The position numbers and the translations under genes are program-made. A stretch of DNA of 64,000 nt from an uncultured SAR324 cluster bacterium (GTDB taxonomy: Bacteria; SAR324; NAC60-12): contig CAJJCY010000001.1 in the NCBI GenBank assembly GCA_905182865.1, positions 248,001-312,000 of the forward strand. Reading direction: 5' to 3'. A model generated the notes under the pieces. The model was not told the origin of the DNA. It made no database searches and saw only the letters and a program-made list of their open reading frames with translations. This document shows positions 26,797 to 35,263 of the stretch, piece by piece. Position 1 is the first letter of the stretch. Each line of letters opens with the position of its first letter.

Positions 26797-28209
26797 TCAA
26801 ATCGCAATTTTAGGAATGTCACTGGTTCCAAGTATTTTCAAACGTTCAACTAAGTACACTGCAGGGTGGAGGACCCTAAGATCAATATTTTCACTCCTGA
26901 TTCCGGCACGAATTTGGTACAGGCACCCGGGATTACCGGTGATAATAGTTTTCGCTTTTGGGTTTTCCGTCAAAGTTTGACGAACAGATTCGGTTTTTCG
27001 CTTCAGCACGTCTCGTGAGAGGTCAGGTTGAACAAGATTGTAGATTCCTGCAGAACCGCAGCACCAACTGGACTCTTTCAGTGGTACCAGTTTAACTCCA
27101 GGCAAACTGTTCAAAAGTTGCCGAGGATTTTCATCTACTTTTTGGGCGTGCATAAGATGACATGGTGCATCATAAAGTACTATGTCTTGATCTTCACGCC
27201 AGGAAAGACTCTCCAGTAGTTCCGGGAAGCGTGAAAGAAATTCGAGAATATCTATTACTTTATTTTCAAAACCGATCCAGTCCTGTTCGCCCCCATTAGT
27301 TTCATCTGGAAACAGGTGATGATATTCCTTCAACTGAGCTCCGCAGCCTGCTGCATTCGTGATAATTGCATCAAAATGACGAGGTTCAAAGGCAGCAAGA
27401 TTTTTCAGAGCAAATTCACGGGCAGTCTTTCTGTCACCGCTGTGAACATGAAGTGCGCCGCAACAGCCCTGATTCCCCGGTACAACCACTTCACAACCGA
27501 AATGACGCAGCAGTGTCAATGTTGATTCATGAATTGCCGATTCTGAAACATCCATAATACATCCGGAAAACAATCCAACTCTGATCTTAGATTTTTTAAT
27601 TTTTGTAGTGTGTAGTGTTTTTTCTGGAAAAACAGGTGAAAGGATTTGATCAGCATATTTGCGTTTGAACGATTCTCCTGAACAATTGGGCAACAGGTGT
27701 TGTTGAAAAACAAATGATTTAGGAAGCAGTTTTCCAATAAATGTTTTAGTAATTAATTTGGGCAATCCTGTGGCAGCATATATTTTCAAGATACGGCTTG
27801 CTACAATCATCATGCTTGTGTAGCGAAATAACCCTTTTAATAAGAGATTCCGTAATACACGCTCTTTCAAACTTTGAGGTGTGTTTTCTAGAATAATTCC
27901 ACGTGTTTTTTCCAGCAGTTCTCCATAAGGTACTCCGGAAGGACAAGCACTTTCGCAGGCACGGCAATCAAGGCAGCGGCTTAAAGGATCAATTACTGAT
28001 TGTTCGAGTTCCAGTTCTCCCTCCCAGAGTCCACGCATTAAATAAAGTCGACCGCGTGGAGAATCTTTTTCATCTTCCAATTCACGATATGTAGGACAGC
28101 TTTCCAGGCAGAGTCCGCAATGTACACATTTTAGAATGTTATCAAATTCGGCCTGACGGAAAAGCTCCTTAGTCGAAACAACCGTTTTTTTAGAAAAATT
28201 TATGCTCAT
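26797..28209 (-). CDS. glcF: Glycolate oxidase iron-sulfur subunit
   Basis: The 470-residue protein has two [4Fe-4S] motifs (CVHCGLCLESCP and CLDCRACESACPSG) at residues about 28-40 and 78-92. Two cysteine-rich CCG domains follow (GCCGALHVHSG and WCCGSAGIYN). It passes electrons from GlcDE to the membrane quinone pool during oxidation of glycolate to glyoxylate. It is the last gene of a tight glcDEF operon; its start overlaps the glcE stop by four bases. Confidence 0.94.
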   Translation of the reverse strand: MSINFSKKTVVSTKELFRQAEFDNILKCVHCGLCLESCPTYRELEDEKDSPRGRLYLMRGLWEGELELEQSVIDPLSRCLDCRACESACPSGVPYGELLEKTRGIILENTPQSLKERVLRNLLLKGLFRYTSMMIVASRILKIYAATGLPKLITKTFIGKLLPKSFVFQQHLLPNCSGESFKRKYADQILSPVFPEKTLHTTKIKKSKIRVGLFSGCIMDVSESAIHESTLTLLRHFGCEVVVPGNQGCCGALHVHSGDRKTAREFALKNLAAFEPRHFDAIITNAAGCGAQLKEYHHLFPDETNGGEQDWIGFENKVIDILEFLSRFPELLESLSWREDQDIVLYDAPCHLMHAQKVDENPRQLLNSLPGVKLVPLKESSWCCGSAGIYNLVQPDLSRDVLKRKTESVRQTLTENPKAKTIITGNPGCLYQIRAGIRSENIDLRVLHPAVYLVERLKILGTSDIPKIAI

Positions 28210-29414
28210 TCGTCAAACTCTAAATCATAATATGGAGCAAAAAAAACACCTGCAGGATCAAGGTGCTTTTTAAGTCTCTTTACCAAAGAATATCCACTGG
28301 CCACACCAAATTTACCCAGATCCATAAAAGAGCATTTCGGTGTAGAACTCACCCACCGGAGCTTGCTGTCAGCATGAATCAGGTCTGATTTTATTTTTTC
28401 AAGATGCTGAAGCTGCTCTTTCCGTTCTGTGCTTTTGTGCATAAAATGAATATCACCTCCTGTAGGATGAACTGCAATTTTAAAATTTGCTTTTCGGAAA
28501 GTTTCAAAAGGGAAGGTAAAGATTTCTTCAGTCGGCAAAGTTGCAAAAACATGAAAATGTGATTCTTCCATTTTCCATACATCACGAATCGAAGGTAAAA
28601 ACCCTGTAAACCTTTGTTCTCCCGGAGTGAAAATCTGTCCTGAATATGATTTGCTGTCAGGCTGAATAGTCAGAGTATTACCAAAAACTTCACGTATTTC
28701 ACCTTCAATTCGGTCTCGATTCAGCTTGTTTCCGGAATATCCCATACCTAAAACCCAGCTTGAGTCTGAAGTAGATAAAGCCTGAATCCAATTCAATGGA
28801 ATCCTGAGTTTGCGTAGCTCCTTGAGCTGAGACAACCATGCTTCATTCCGGAAAATTCCAAACATCCCATGCGGTTCTACAGGCCGTGGCAAAACCTTAA
28901 AATTAACAGCAGTTATAACACCCAAACCGCCTTGACTTCCTAACATCATTCGTGTCAGGTCATAACCGGAAACGTTTTTTACCACCTTACCGCCAGCCTG
29001 TACTAATTCCCCTTTCCCGTTAATATATTCGATACCGATGATACAGTCGCGAAGCCCCCCCATGTCCATGCGGTTTGGTCCATAATCATTGCAGGCTACT
29101 ACAGAGCCAACACAAGAATCTGGAAACCATGGATTGACAGGCAGGACCATATTTTTCTCTGCCAGCATCCCCTGTAGAGTCCGGATACTCATTCCTGCTT
29201 CCACACCAACGACCATGTCATCCGGATCAAAAAAGCGTGTTCCGTTGAGTTTTTTCAGGGAAAGGATGTCGCCTGGAATGTCTTTCTGGTTGCCTGAAAT
29301 TGTACTCACAAATCGGGAACCATTTCCGCAAATTCTGAATGGTACTTGCGTTTCAATACGGGAGTTAACCCAATTTTGCAATTCTTCCAAGGAGCAAGGT
29401 TCTATTTTGCTCAT
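28206..29414 (-). CDS. glcE: Glycolate oxidase FAD-binding subunit
   Basis: The 402-residue flavoprotein is related to GlcD but shorter, with FAD-binding signatures RICGNGSRF, VVGVEAGMSIRTLQ and GKVVKNVSGYDLTRMMLGS, plus a C-terminal DPAGVF. It forms the glycolate oxidase core with GlcD and GlcF. It overlaps both neighbours by four bases, indicating translational coupling. Confidence 0.92.
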   Translation of the reverse strand: MSKIEPCSLEELQNWVNSRIETQVPFRICGNGSRFVSTISGNQKDIPGDILSLKKLNGTRFFDPDDMVVGVEAGMSIRTLQGMLAEKNMVLPVNPWFPDSCVGSVVACNDYGPNRMDMGGLRDCIIGIEYINGKGELVQAGGKVVKNVSGYDLTRMMLGSQGGLGVITAVNFKVLPRPVEPHGMFGIFRNEAWLSQLKELRKLRIPLNWIQALSTSDSSWVLGMGYSGNKLNRDRIEGEIREVFGNTLTIQPDSKSYSGQIFTPGEQRFTGFLPSIRDVWKMEESHFHVFATLPTEEIFTFPFETFRKANFKIAVHPTGGDIHFMHKSTERKEQLQHLEKIKSDLIHADSKLRWVSSTPKCSFMDLGKFGVASGYSLVKRLKKHLDPAGVFFAPYYDLEFDE

Positions 29415-30892
29415 ACTGCTATTCCAGATTTTGCGGCAACCAATTTTGTTTTATTAACGGCAGACAGATTAGGCGGAGGTGTTCCTGCTTTTGACTCAGC
29501 ACAGCGTCCGGGATGCGGAAAAATCTTTCCCGGATTGAGCAAATTCTCAGGATTAAAAAAAACACGTACATTCTGCATATTAGCTAGCGATGTCTCTGAG
29601 TAAAGATCAGACATCCACTCGGCTTTTTCAATACCAATTCCATGTTCTCCAGATAATGTTCCACCAAATTTTATGAGGTCTTCTAATATTTCTTCGCCAA
29701 TTTTATGAGATTTTTCAACTTCTTCAGGATTTTCATAATCATACAAAATCAGCGGATGCAAATTACCGTCTCCTGCATGAAAAACATTGGCTACAGTCAA
29801 ACCGTGTTTTTTACCAATTGCTGTGATTTCATCGAGTACTTCCGGAAGTTTGCTACGAGGAATTACACCGTCCTGCACATAATAGCTCGGTGATATTTGA
29901 CCAATTGCGCCAAAAGCTTCTTTACGTGCACGCCAGATTTTGGCACGTTCTGCCTCATCTTGAGCTCGATTGACTTTAGTTGCTCCAGTTTCTTTGAGCA
30001 ATTTTTCAACTGTCTCTGCTTCAGCATCCAGTCCGTCTGCCAAACCGTCCAGTTCCACAATCAGCACAGCTTCCGCATCCAAAGGAAAACCAGGTTTGAG
30101 TGCTTTTTCAACGGCAGAAATTGTGATTTTGTCCAGCATTTCCATTGCAGCCGGGATTATACCGTGACGAATGATGCTTGAAACAGATTCGCAGGCATTG
30201 CGAACTGAAGTGTATATTCCAAGCAAAGTTACCGCTTTTTCTGGGTTTGGAGTAAGACGGCAAATGATCTTACTGATGATGCCAAAAGTACCTTCAGAAC
30301 CAGTTACCAAACCCAGCAAATCCGGTCCTGGCATTCCAAGATGTTTTCCACCAAGTGTGACTAACTCACCGTCAGGCAAAACCATTTCGATACCCAGCAC
30401 ATGATTAACAGTTACTCCGTATTTGAGTGTGTGCGGCCCTCCAGAATTTTCTGCTACATTGCCGCCAATGGTACAGGCTTTTTGCGAAGAAGGGTCAGGA
30501 GCATAGTGGTAGCCGTGAGAGTGGACGTTCTCAGTAATATGTAAATTAATTACTCCGGGACCGACTGTAATTGTGCGGTTAACCCAATCTACTTCATGCA
30601 CTTCCTTGAAACGGGCCATTTCAATAATCACACTTCCTTCCTGAGGAACTGCGCCTCCCGAAAGTCCGGTGCCGGCGCCTCGTGCGACAAAACTGATCTT
30701 GTATTGATTGAGTAGTTTGATGACCGATGAAAGTTCCTGAACTGTTCCGGGAAACAATACACCCATAGGTGGTGCAGTGTAAAGAGCCAGACCGTCGCAA
30801 CGGTAAGTGTAAAGTGTTACTTGATCATCCTTGACCCACTCTTTTCCAAGAATCCGGACAAACTCGCTGCGGATATTTTTTTCAAATGACAT
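29411..30892 (-). CDS. glcD: Glycolate oxidase subunit GlcD (FAD-linked oxidase)
   Basis: The 493-residue protein shows the FAD-binding block FVARGAGTGLSGGAVP, then GGNVAENSGGPHTLKYG, the GSEGTFGIISKI segment, and the C-terminal SGEHGIG and FNPENLLNPGKIFP motifs of FAD-linked oxidases. It catalyses oxidation of glycolate (or D-lactate) to glyoxylate. It is the first gene of glcDEF and is transcribed divergently from a GntR/FCD regulator. An unusual C-terminal extension of about 40 residues (PHPGRCAESKAGTPPPN onward) follows the usual end. Confidence 0.94.
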   Translation of the reverse strand: MSFEKNIRSEFVRILGKEWVKDDQVTLYTYRCDGLALYTAPPMGVLFPGTVQELSSVIKLLNQYKISFVARGAGTGLSGGAVPQEGSVIIEMARFKEVHEVDWVNRTITVGPGVINLHITENVHSHGYHYAPDPSSQKACTIGGNVAENSGGPHTLKYGVTVNHVLGIEMVLPDGELVTLGGKHLGMPGPDLLGLVTGSEGTFGIISKIICRLTPNPEKAVTLLGIYTSVRNACESVSSIIRHGIIPAAMEMLDKITISAVEKALKPGFPLDAEAVLIVELDGLADGLDAEAETVEKLLKETGATKVNRAQDEAERAKIWRARKEAFGAIGQISPSYYVQDGVIPRSKLPEVLDEITAIGKKHGLTVANVFHAGDGNLHPLILYDYENPEEVEKSHKIGEEILEDLIKFGGTLSGEHGIGIEKAEWMSDLYSETSLANMQNVRVFFNPENLLNPGKIFPHPGRCAESKAGTPPPNLSAVNKTKLVAAKSGIAV

Positions 30893-31043
30893 GTTCCACG
30901 CTCATCAATATTAAAATAATTTTGTTAATATATTGTGATTAAAACGATCTTCATTAAAATGTTTCGCAGGCTTCAATAAAGTTGTTTGGGATGTATTGCT
31001 GGAATTAAGAATAACTTATTAAAAACACTCTATCAAGTGGTAT

Positions 31044-31059
31044 AATTGTAAGACCAATT
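31044..31059. promoter_or_regulatory. Putative FCD-type GntR operator between glcD and its regulator
   Basis: AATTGTAAGACCAATT contains TTGTAAGACCAA, which fits the TnGTnnnACnA pattern bound by FadR-subfamily regulators, with inverted AATTG / CAATT arms. It lies in the 327-base divergent gap (30893-31219), which otherwise shows no gene. Confidence 0.5.
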
Positions 31060-31219
31060 ATTAATTTTGTCATAAAACAGAATCCACTTGACCATTGTAC
31101 TCATAAAACAGAGGATTCATTGCAGGAATTGATGAGCTTTGCTGATGTCTTCCTACGAACTCGTCATGAAAATTAATTGTCTTTTTCCAAAACAATAAAT
31201 CACCAGTTGGAATAATCAA

Positions 31220-31927
31220 ATGCTCCTGAAAGCAGTCCGCTCACAACGTCGTTTTGAACAAGTTGCAGAACAAATATCTAAATTAATCCAAAAAGGAAAA
31301 CTCAAACCGGGTATGCGTCTGCCACCTGAAAGGGAACTTGCACTTCAGCTCGAAGTAAGTCGTCCGACGGTGCGTGAAGCAATGATTGCACTTGAAATTT
31401 CTGGTTTGGTTGAAGTCAGGGTTGGTTCTGGGATTTACGTTTTGGACACTTCAAGTCCAAAACTGAAAATGTGTAAAAATTCTGTTGACATTGGGCCGGG
31501 TCCACTTGAATTAATTGAGGCACGCAAAGAAATTGAAGGTGCCATTGCAGAGCTTGCCGCACAGCGTATTGACACGGGCAGCCTGGAGCAACTGGAGCAG
31601 GCAATAGATAAAATGGTGCATGAAAACAAGATTGGTGCTGACGGGGACCGAGAATTTCATTTGCTGGTAGCCAAAGCTGCCGGAAACAGTGTTTTGGAAA
31701 CAATAACTGTATTTCTCTGGGATCAGCAGCAGAATTCTCCGATGTGGACAAAATTGATTGAGCGGATGAAAGAGAAAAAGCTGCACACTACCATCCTGGA
31801 TGACCACCGATGTTTACTAGACTCTCTTCGTCAAAAAGATTCCAAAGAGGCTAAAGCTATCATGAGGAATCATCTTAATCATGCTCGAGACATATATTTT
31901 GATTTAATGGGAGAAGAAGAAAACTGA
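31220..31927 (+). CDS. GntR-family transcriptional regulator (FadR/FCD subfamily)
   Basis: The 235-residue protein has an N-terminal winged helix (LKPGMRLPPERELALQLEVS, then RPTVREAMIALEISGLVEVR) and a C-terminal all-helical FCD effector domain (LIEARKEIEGAIAELAA, FHLLVAKAAGNSVLE, DDHRCLLDSLRQKD, MRNHLNHAR). Its divergent placement next to glcDEF suggests it is the glycolate-responsive regulator, like GlcC or LldR in other bacteria (inference). Confidence 0.92.
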   Translation: MLLKAVRSQRRFEQVAEQISKLIQKGKLKPGMRLPPERELALQLEVSRPTVREAMIALEISGLVEVRVGSGIYVLDTSSPKLKMCKNSVDIGPGPLELIEARKEIEGAIAELAAQRIDTGSLEQLEQAIDKMVHENKIGADGDREFHLLVAKAAGNSVLETITVFLWDQQQNSPMWTKLIERMKEKKLHTTILDDHRCLLDSLRQKDSKEAKAIMRNHLNHARDIYFDLMGEEEN

Positions 31928-32000
31928 CTGTCTCGTCAGGCAAGTTTAATTGATTATTTTGTTAGATTTAAAACATGGCTTAGTATTTAATAAAAGAAAA

Positions 32001-32696
32001 ATGAGTATTTACGGATATACACGTTTAAACAACCACCGTCCAACTCCTGATAAATTGGACACACGAAATCAGGCCAGGATAATTCGAAAATGGTCTGAAG
32101 AAAAGGGACTGACACTCAAAAAGATTTTCCGTGATATTGAATCAAACAGTGCCAGCCTGGAACTGCCGAATTTAAAAAAACTTATCACCCTGATTGTACA
32201 GGATAAAGTCGGAGTTCTCATTGTTGCTCGTTTGGATCGGTTAACTAGGTCAATTCGTCTTTACAAACAATTATTTAATTTATTTGAAAAACATAAAATA
32301 CGTTTTGTTTCTGTAGCAGAAGGTTTGGATTCGAAAACAAAAAGTGGAAAAATGGTTTTAGATGCACTCAGTATAATGGCACTTTGGGACGCAAAATCAA
32401 TTCCTGACCGGACCCGCGAAATGATTGAACAAAAACGGAAAATTGGTGAACGTGTAGGCCATGCTCCTTTTGGATATACGTATCTTAACAAACGACTGAC
32501 GCCTGTAGAAAAAGAACTGGCTATTGCCAAACTCATTCGGGAAAAGCGGGAAGATGAAAATTTGAGTTACCACAAAATAGCCAGGTTCCTCAATAGCCAG
32601 CGACTGAGGTCTAAGCGTGGAGGTCGCTGGTATGCAGAGACGATAAAAGGAATTTGCAAAAATTCTCTGTACAATCGAATTTCGAATATCAAATAA
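32001..32696 (+). CDS. Serine-recombinase-like protein lacking catalytic residues
   Basis: The 231-residue protein aligns with resolvase/invertase N-terminal domains: IYGYTRLNN, then IFRDIESNSASLELPNLKKL, IVARLDRLTRS, and a C-terminal helix-turn-helix region (YHKIARFLNSQRLRSKRGGR). The position of the nucleophilic serine (Y.RVS) is Asn here (TRLNN). The later arginine before PxL is Leu, and the ER pair of the E-helix is DA. The RLDRL arginines remain. It is probably inactive for strand exchange and may only bind DNA. The start is ATG 32001; an upstream frame adds 17 residues without similarity. Confidence 0.82.
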   Translation: MSIYGYTRLNNHRPTPDKLDTRNQARIIRKWSEEKGLTLKKIFRDIESNSASLELPNLKKLITLIVQDKVGVLIVARLDRLTRSIRLYKQLFNLFEKHKIRFVSVAEGLDSKTKSGKMVLDALSIMALWDAKSIPDRTREMIEQKRKIGERVGHAPFGYTYLNKRLTPVEKELAIAKLIREKREDENLSYHKIARFLNSQRLRSKRGGRWYAETIKGICKNSLYNRISNIK

Positions 32697-32704
32697 GGAA
32701 CTGT

Positions 32705-33814
32705 TTAACGATAAGGTGAGTGTGGAGTGAATTCTTCAATACCTTGATCAATTGCCGCCTTCTCTTCTTCCAGAAATTTTGAAATTGAACTCCGGAATCC
32801 TGGATGCTCCAGCCAATGCGCACTGTAAGTTAGTTCCGGAAGAAAACCGCGCTGTATTTTGTGCTCTCCTTGAGCACCAGCTTCGAACAAACTAATTCCT
32901 TTCCTGATAGCATATTCTATCGGTTGATAGTAGCATAACTCAAAATGCAAACTCCGAAAATTTCCTTTACAACCCCAATACCGCCCATATAAGCATTTTC
33001 CATTTTTAAAATTTATTGTTCCAGCAACACAATCTCCATCAACATAAGCAAGAAAAAGCACCATCTTATTGCACATAGTTTGATGGATACGTGAAAAAAA
33101 TCCGGATAGAGCTATTTCCACCTTTTTCATAAATTGTAACAAGAATCCCTTTATATGTTCAACCAAAATAGCCTCTCCCTCCAGTACTTCCACCTTAATC
33201 ATCTGCTGTTGAATTTGCCTGCGTTCCCGTATAATTTCCTTCCGGCGTTTACGTTTTAAGTTTCCAAGGAATTCATCAAAATCCTTGTAAAAATTGTTTT
33301 TCCAATGGAACTGGAAACTGTGCCGAATTAGAAAACCCATGGATTCAAAGACTGGCAGCTCTTCTTCAGTAATGAATAAAAAATGGAGAGAAGAACAGTT
33401 TTTTGAACGCATGCAAAGCAACGCCTCTTCTAAGAGTTTCTTCCTGACATTACTGGTATCTGCTTCCGGATGCACAAGTAATTTTAGGCCGGTTGCCGGT
33501 GTGAAAGGTATAGCAGAAACTAATTTTGGATAATAATTCAGGCCATACTTTTCATAAGCATTTGCCCAGCCCCAGTCAAAAATATATTCGCCGTATCCGT
33601 TATATTTTTCGTACAGGCAAACTGCTCCCTGTAACTGCTTTTTTTCCCACAGAGTCAGATGGCAAGGCAACCATCCGGATTCTTCGCCAACACAGTTGCT
33701 TTCTTCCAGAGCATTCAGATAATTATGCTCAGAAAAAGGAAACTCTGTACCCTTCAAGGTACTCCACTGTTTGGGAGAAATTGCTTCTATCTTGGACTCA
33801 AACTTGGATTGCAC
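32705..33814 (-). CDS. GNAT-like protein of the COG3146/DUF482 family
   Basis: The 369-residue protein resembles the peptidogalycan-type GNAT family: LPCHLTLWEKKQLQGAVCLY, then a HFLFITEEE block, LKRKRRKEIIRERRQI, GDCVAGTINFKNGKCLYGRY and GCKGNFRSLHFELCYYQPI, ending with an EAGAQGEHKIQRGFLP signature. It has two tandem acetyltransferase-like halves. Members are thought to transfer acyl or aminoacyl groups, but the substrate is unknown. Its 3' end converges with the recombinase-like gene, with eight bases between. Confidence 0.85.
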   Translation of the reverse strand: MQSKFESKIEAISPKQWSTLKGTEFPFSEHNYLNALEESNCVGEESGWLPCHLTLWEKKQLQGAVCLYEKYNGYGEYIFDWGWANAYEKYGLNYYPKLVSAIPFTPATGLKLLVHPEADTSNVRKKLLEEALLCMRSKNCSSLHFLFITEEELPVFESMGFLIRHSFQFHWKNNFYKDFDEFLGNLKRKRRKEIIRERRQIQQQMIKVEVLEGEAILVEHIKGFLLQFMKKVEIALSGFFSRIHQTMCNKMVLFLAYVDGDCVAGTINFKNGKCLYGRYWGCKGNFRSLHFELCYYQPIEYAIRKGISLFEAGAQGEHKIQRGFLPELTYSAHWLEHPGFRSSISKFLEEEKAAIDQGIEEFTPHSPYR

Positions 33815-33899
33815 AAATTTTATTTTGGTAAAATTGTAAAAATCAGCAGGACTGTTCCAGCAGGAAAATTCAGGATATTTCCCCCAAACTCGTTAATCA

Positions 33900-34943
33900 C
33901 TAGAGATTTGGAGCATGTACATAAACAATCTTGTTGTTACGTACATAACTTATAATTTGAAGTGATGTATTTTTTATGGTCGGAACAGACTTTATAAAAA
34001 TTACTTGGAAAGGGATCAACGGGTCTTGAGGAAGGCTCGTATTCAATAAATCATTTTTGTCGTTCGTTAAAGCAGTGGAGTCCTGAATCCCAAATTCGGA
34101 AGAATGACGCAATGCTTTGATATCCATGGGATTTAGTGATTCCAACTGTTCGTCTGACAATATAGTTCCGGCATAGGTGAAATGGTTTGTAATCAACTGT
34201 TGATCGGCATCAAATGCAAAAGCTTTCAATTGTATTTTTTTAATCTGGTCTGACTCATTGAAGGTGTTCCGAATAGATCCTTCGACTACAAATACCGGCA
34301 GACGATTATATCCATTTTCTACCAGTCTTGCCTCAAATTCTCCTGCAAACTCCAACTGATGTACATTACCGCCAATCAACTGGTAAAAAATAGCTGTATC
34401 CAGTAATTTAAGATGTCCTCCGATAATAGCAAGAGACGCAACACCCATTACCACCAACATGGAAAGCAAAACAAATTTTTCATGAAAACCGAATTTAACT
34501 TCAGGCTTTTCAGCCGTTTTTTGGGCACTCGAATCGATTTTCTCAAACTTTTTCTGCTCTGTCTTTTTAGTCGCCGATTTATTTAATATTTTTGTTTTAG
34601 TATGTGATATTTGAATTTCATGGTTCTTGAGGATTTTTCTTTCCCAGGATTCCAGTTCTTCGGGTGCTTCTTTTTTTTGTTCAGCTTTTTTTTGAATCCC
34701 TAGCGGATTTGTTTTTTTTGATCTGACTGAGGAAGCTCTTTTAACTCCGAGCTCATCAAGGATAGAAGTTGCAGCATCAGCTGCAGACTTTTTGCGTTTT
34801 GGTTTTGGTGAGAGCAGAGACAAACCTTCTTTGCGGGTACTCACAGAAGGACTATCTTTTGAATATTTTGATCTGACTGAGGAAGCTCTTTTAACTTTGA
34901 GCTCATCAAGGAGGGATTTTTTTTTTGGTTTTCTCGACAGCAT
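33900..34943 (-). CDS. Membrane protein with DUF3426-like C-terminus and duplicated N-terminal peptide
   Basis: The first 170 residues are basic and low-complexity. They contain a near-exact duplication (LLDELKVKRASSVRSK at 11-26, ILDELGVKRASSVRSK at 61-76). A membrane helix follows (FVLLSMLVVMGVASLAIIGG). The C-terminal part (PVFVVEGSIRNTFNESDQ, then AFAFDADQQLI and YAGTILSDEQLESL) resembles DUF3426 domains, which are usually preceded by a zinc ribbon that is absent here. The likely topology is a cytoplasmic tail with a periplasmic domain. Function unknown. Confidence 0.75.
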   Translation of the reverse strand: MLSRKPKKKSLLDELKVKRASSVRSKYSKDSPSVSTRKEGLSLLSPKPKRKKSAADAATSILDELGVKRASSVRSKKTNPLGIQKKAEQKKEAPEELESWERKILKNHEIQISHTKTKILNKSATKKTEQKKFEKIDSSAQKTAEKPEVKFGFHEKFVLLSMLVVMGVASLAIIGGHLKLLDTAIFYQLIGGNVHQLEFAGEFEARLVENGYNRLPVFVVEGSIRNTFNESDQIKKIQLKAFAFDADQQLITNHFTYAGTILSDEQLESLNPMDIKALRHSSEFGIQDSTALTNDKNDLLNTSLPQDPLIPFQVIFIKSVPTIKNTSLQIISYVRNNKIVYVHAPNL

Positions 34944-35015
34944 TTTAAATCATTTTATAATTGTATTAATCGTGAGTCATGAGTTAAAGTAAGGTGCGGA
35001 TATTATTGACTTTAA

Positions 35016-35092
35016 TTTGTCATCTCGGCCGAAGGAAGATATCTGACAAAGTGCTGAGTACCGTAAAAGATCCCTCACTTAAGTTCAAGATA
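35016..35092. repeat. Degenerate intergenic repeat (REP/RIME-like)
   Basis: GTCATCTCGGCCGAAGGAAG, and 40 bases later AGATCCCTCACTTAAGTTC, resemble the two halves of a widespread intergenic repeat style. It lies in the 34944-35263 gap, which shows no gene. Only one copy is evident in this window. Confidence 0.35.
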
Positions 35093-35263
35093 ATACTACA
35101 AAACTAGTGACTGTCCAGTTGAAGTATTTTAGTGTATGTTCCACGTCAAGTAATTTCAGTATTAAATTATTGTCGCATATCTACAAGAAACGTCCAGTGG
35201 ATGCTGTTTTTACCTTTAAAATAAAAAAAGCAAGGATACCCTGAAATATTATACGTATGTATT

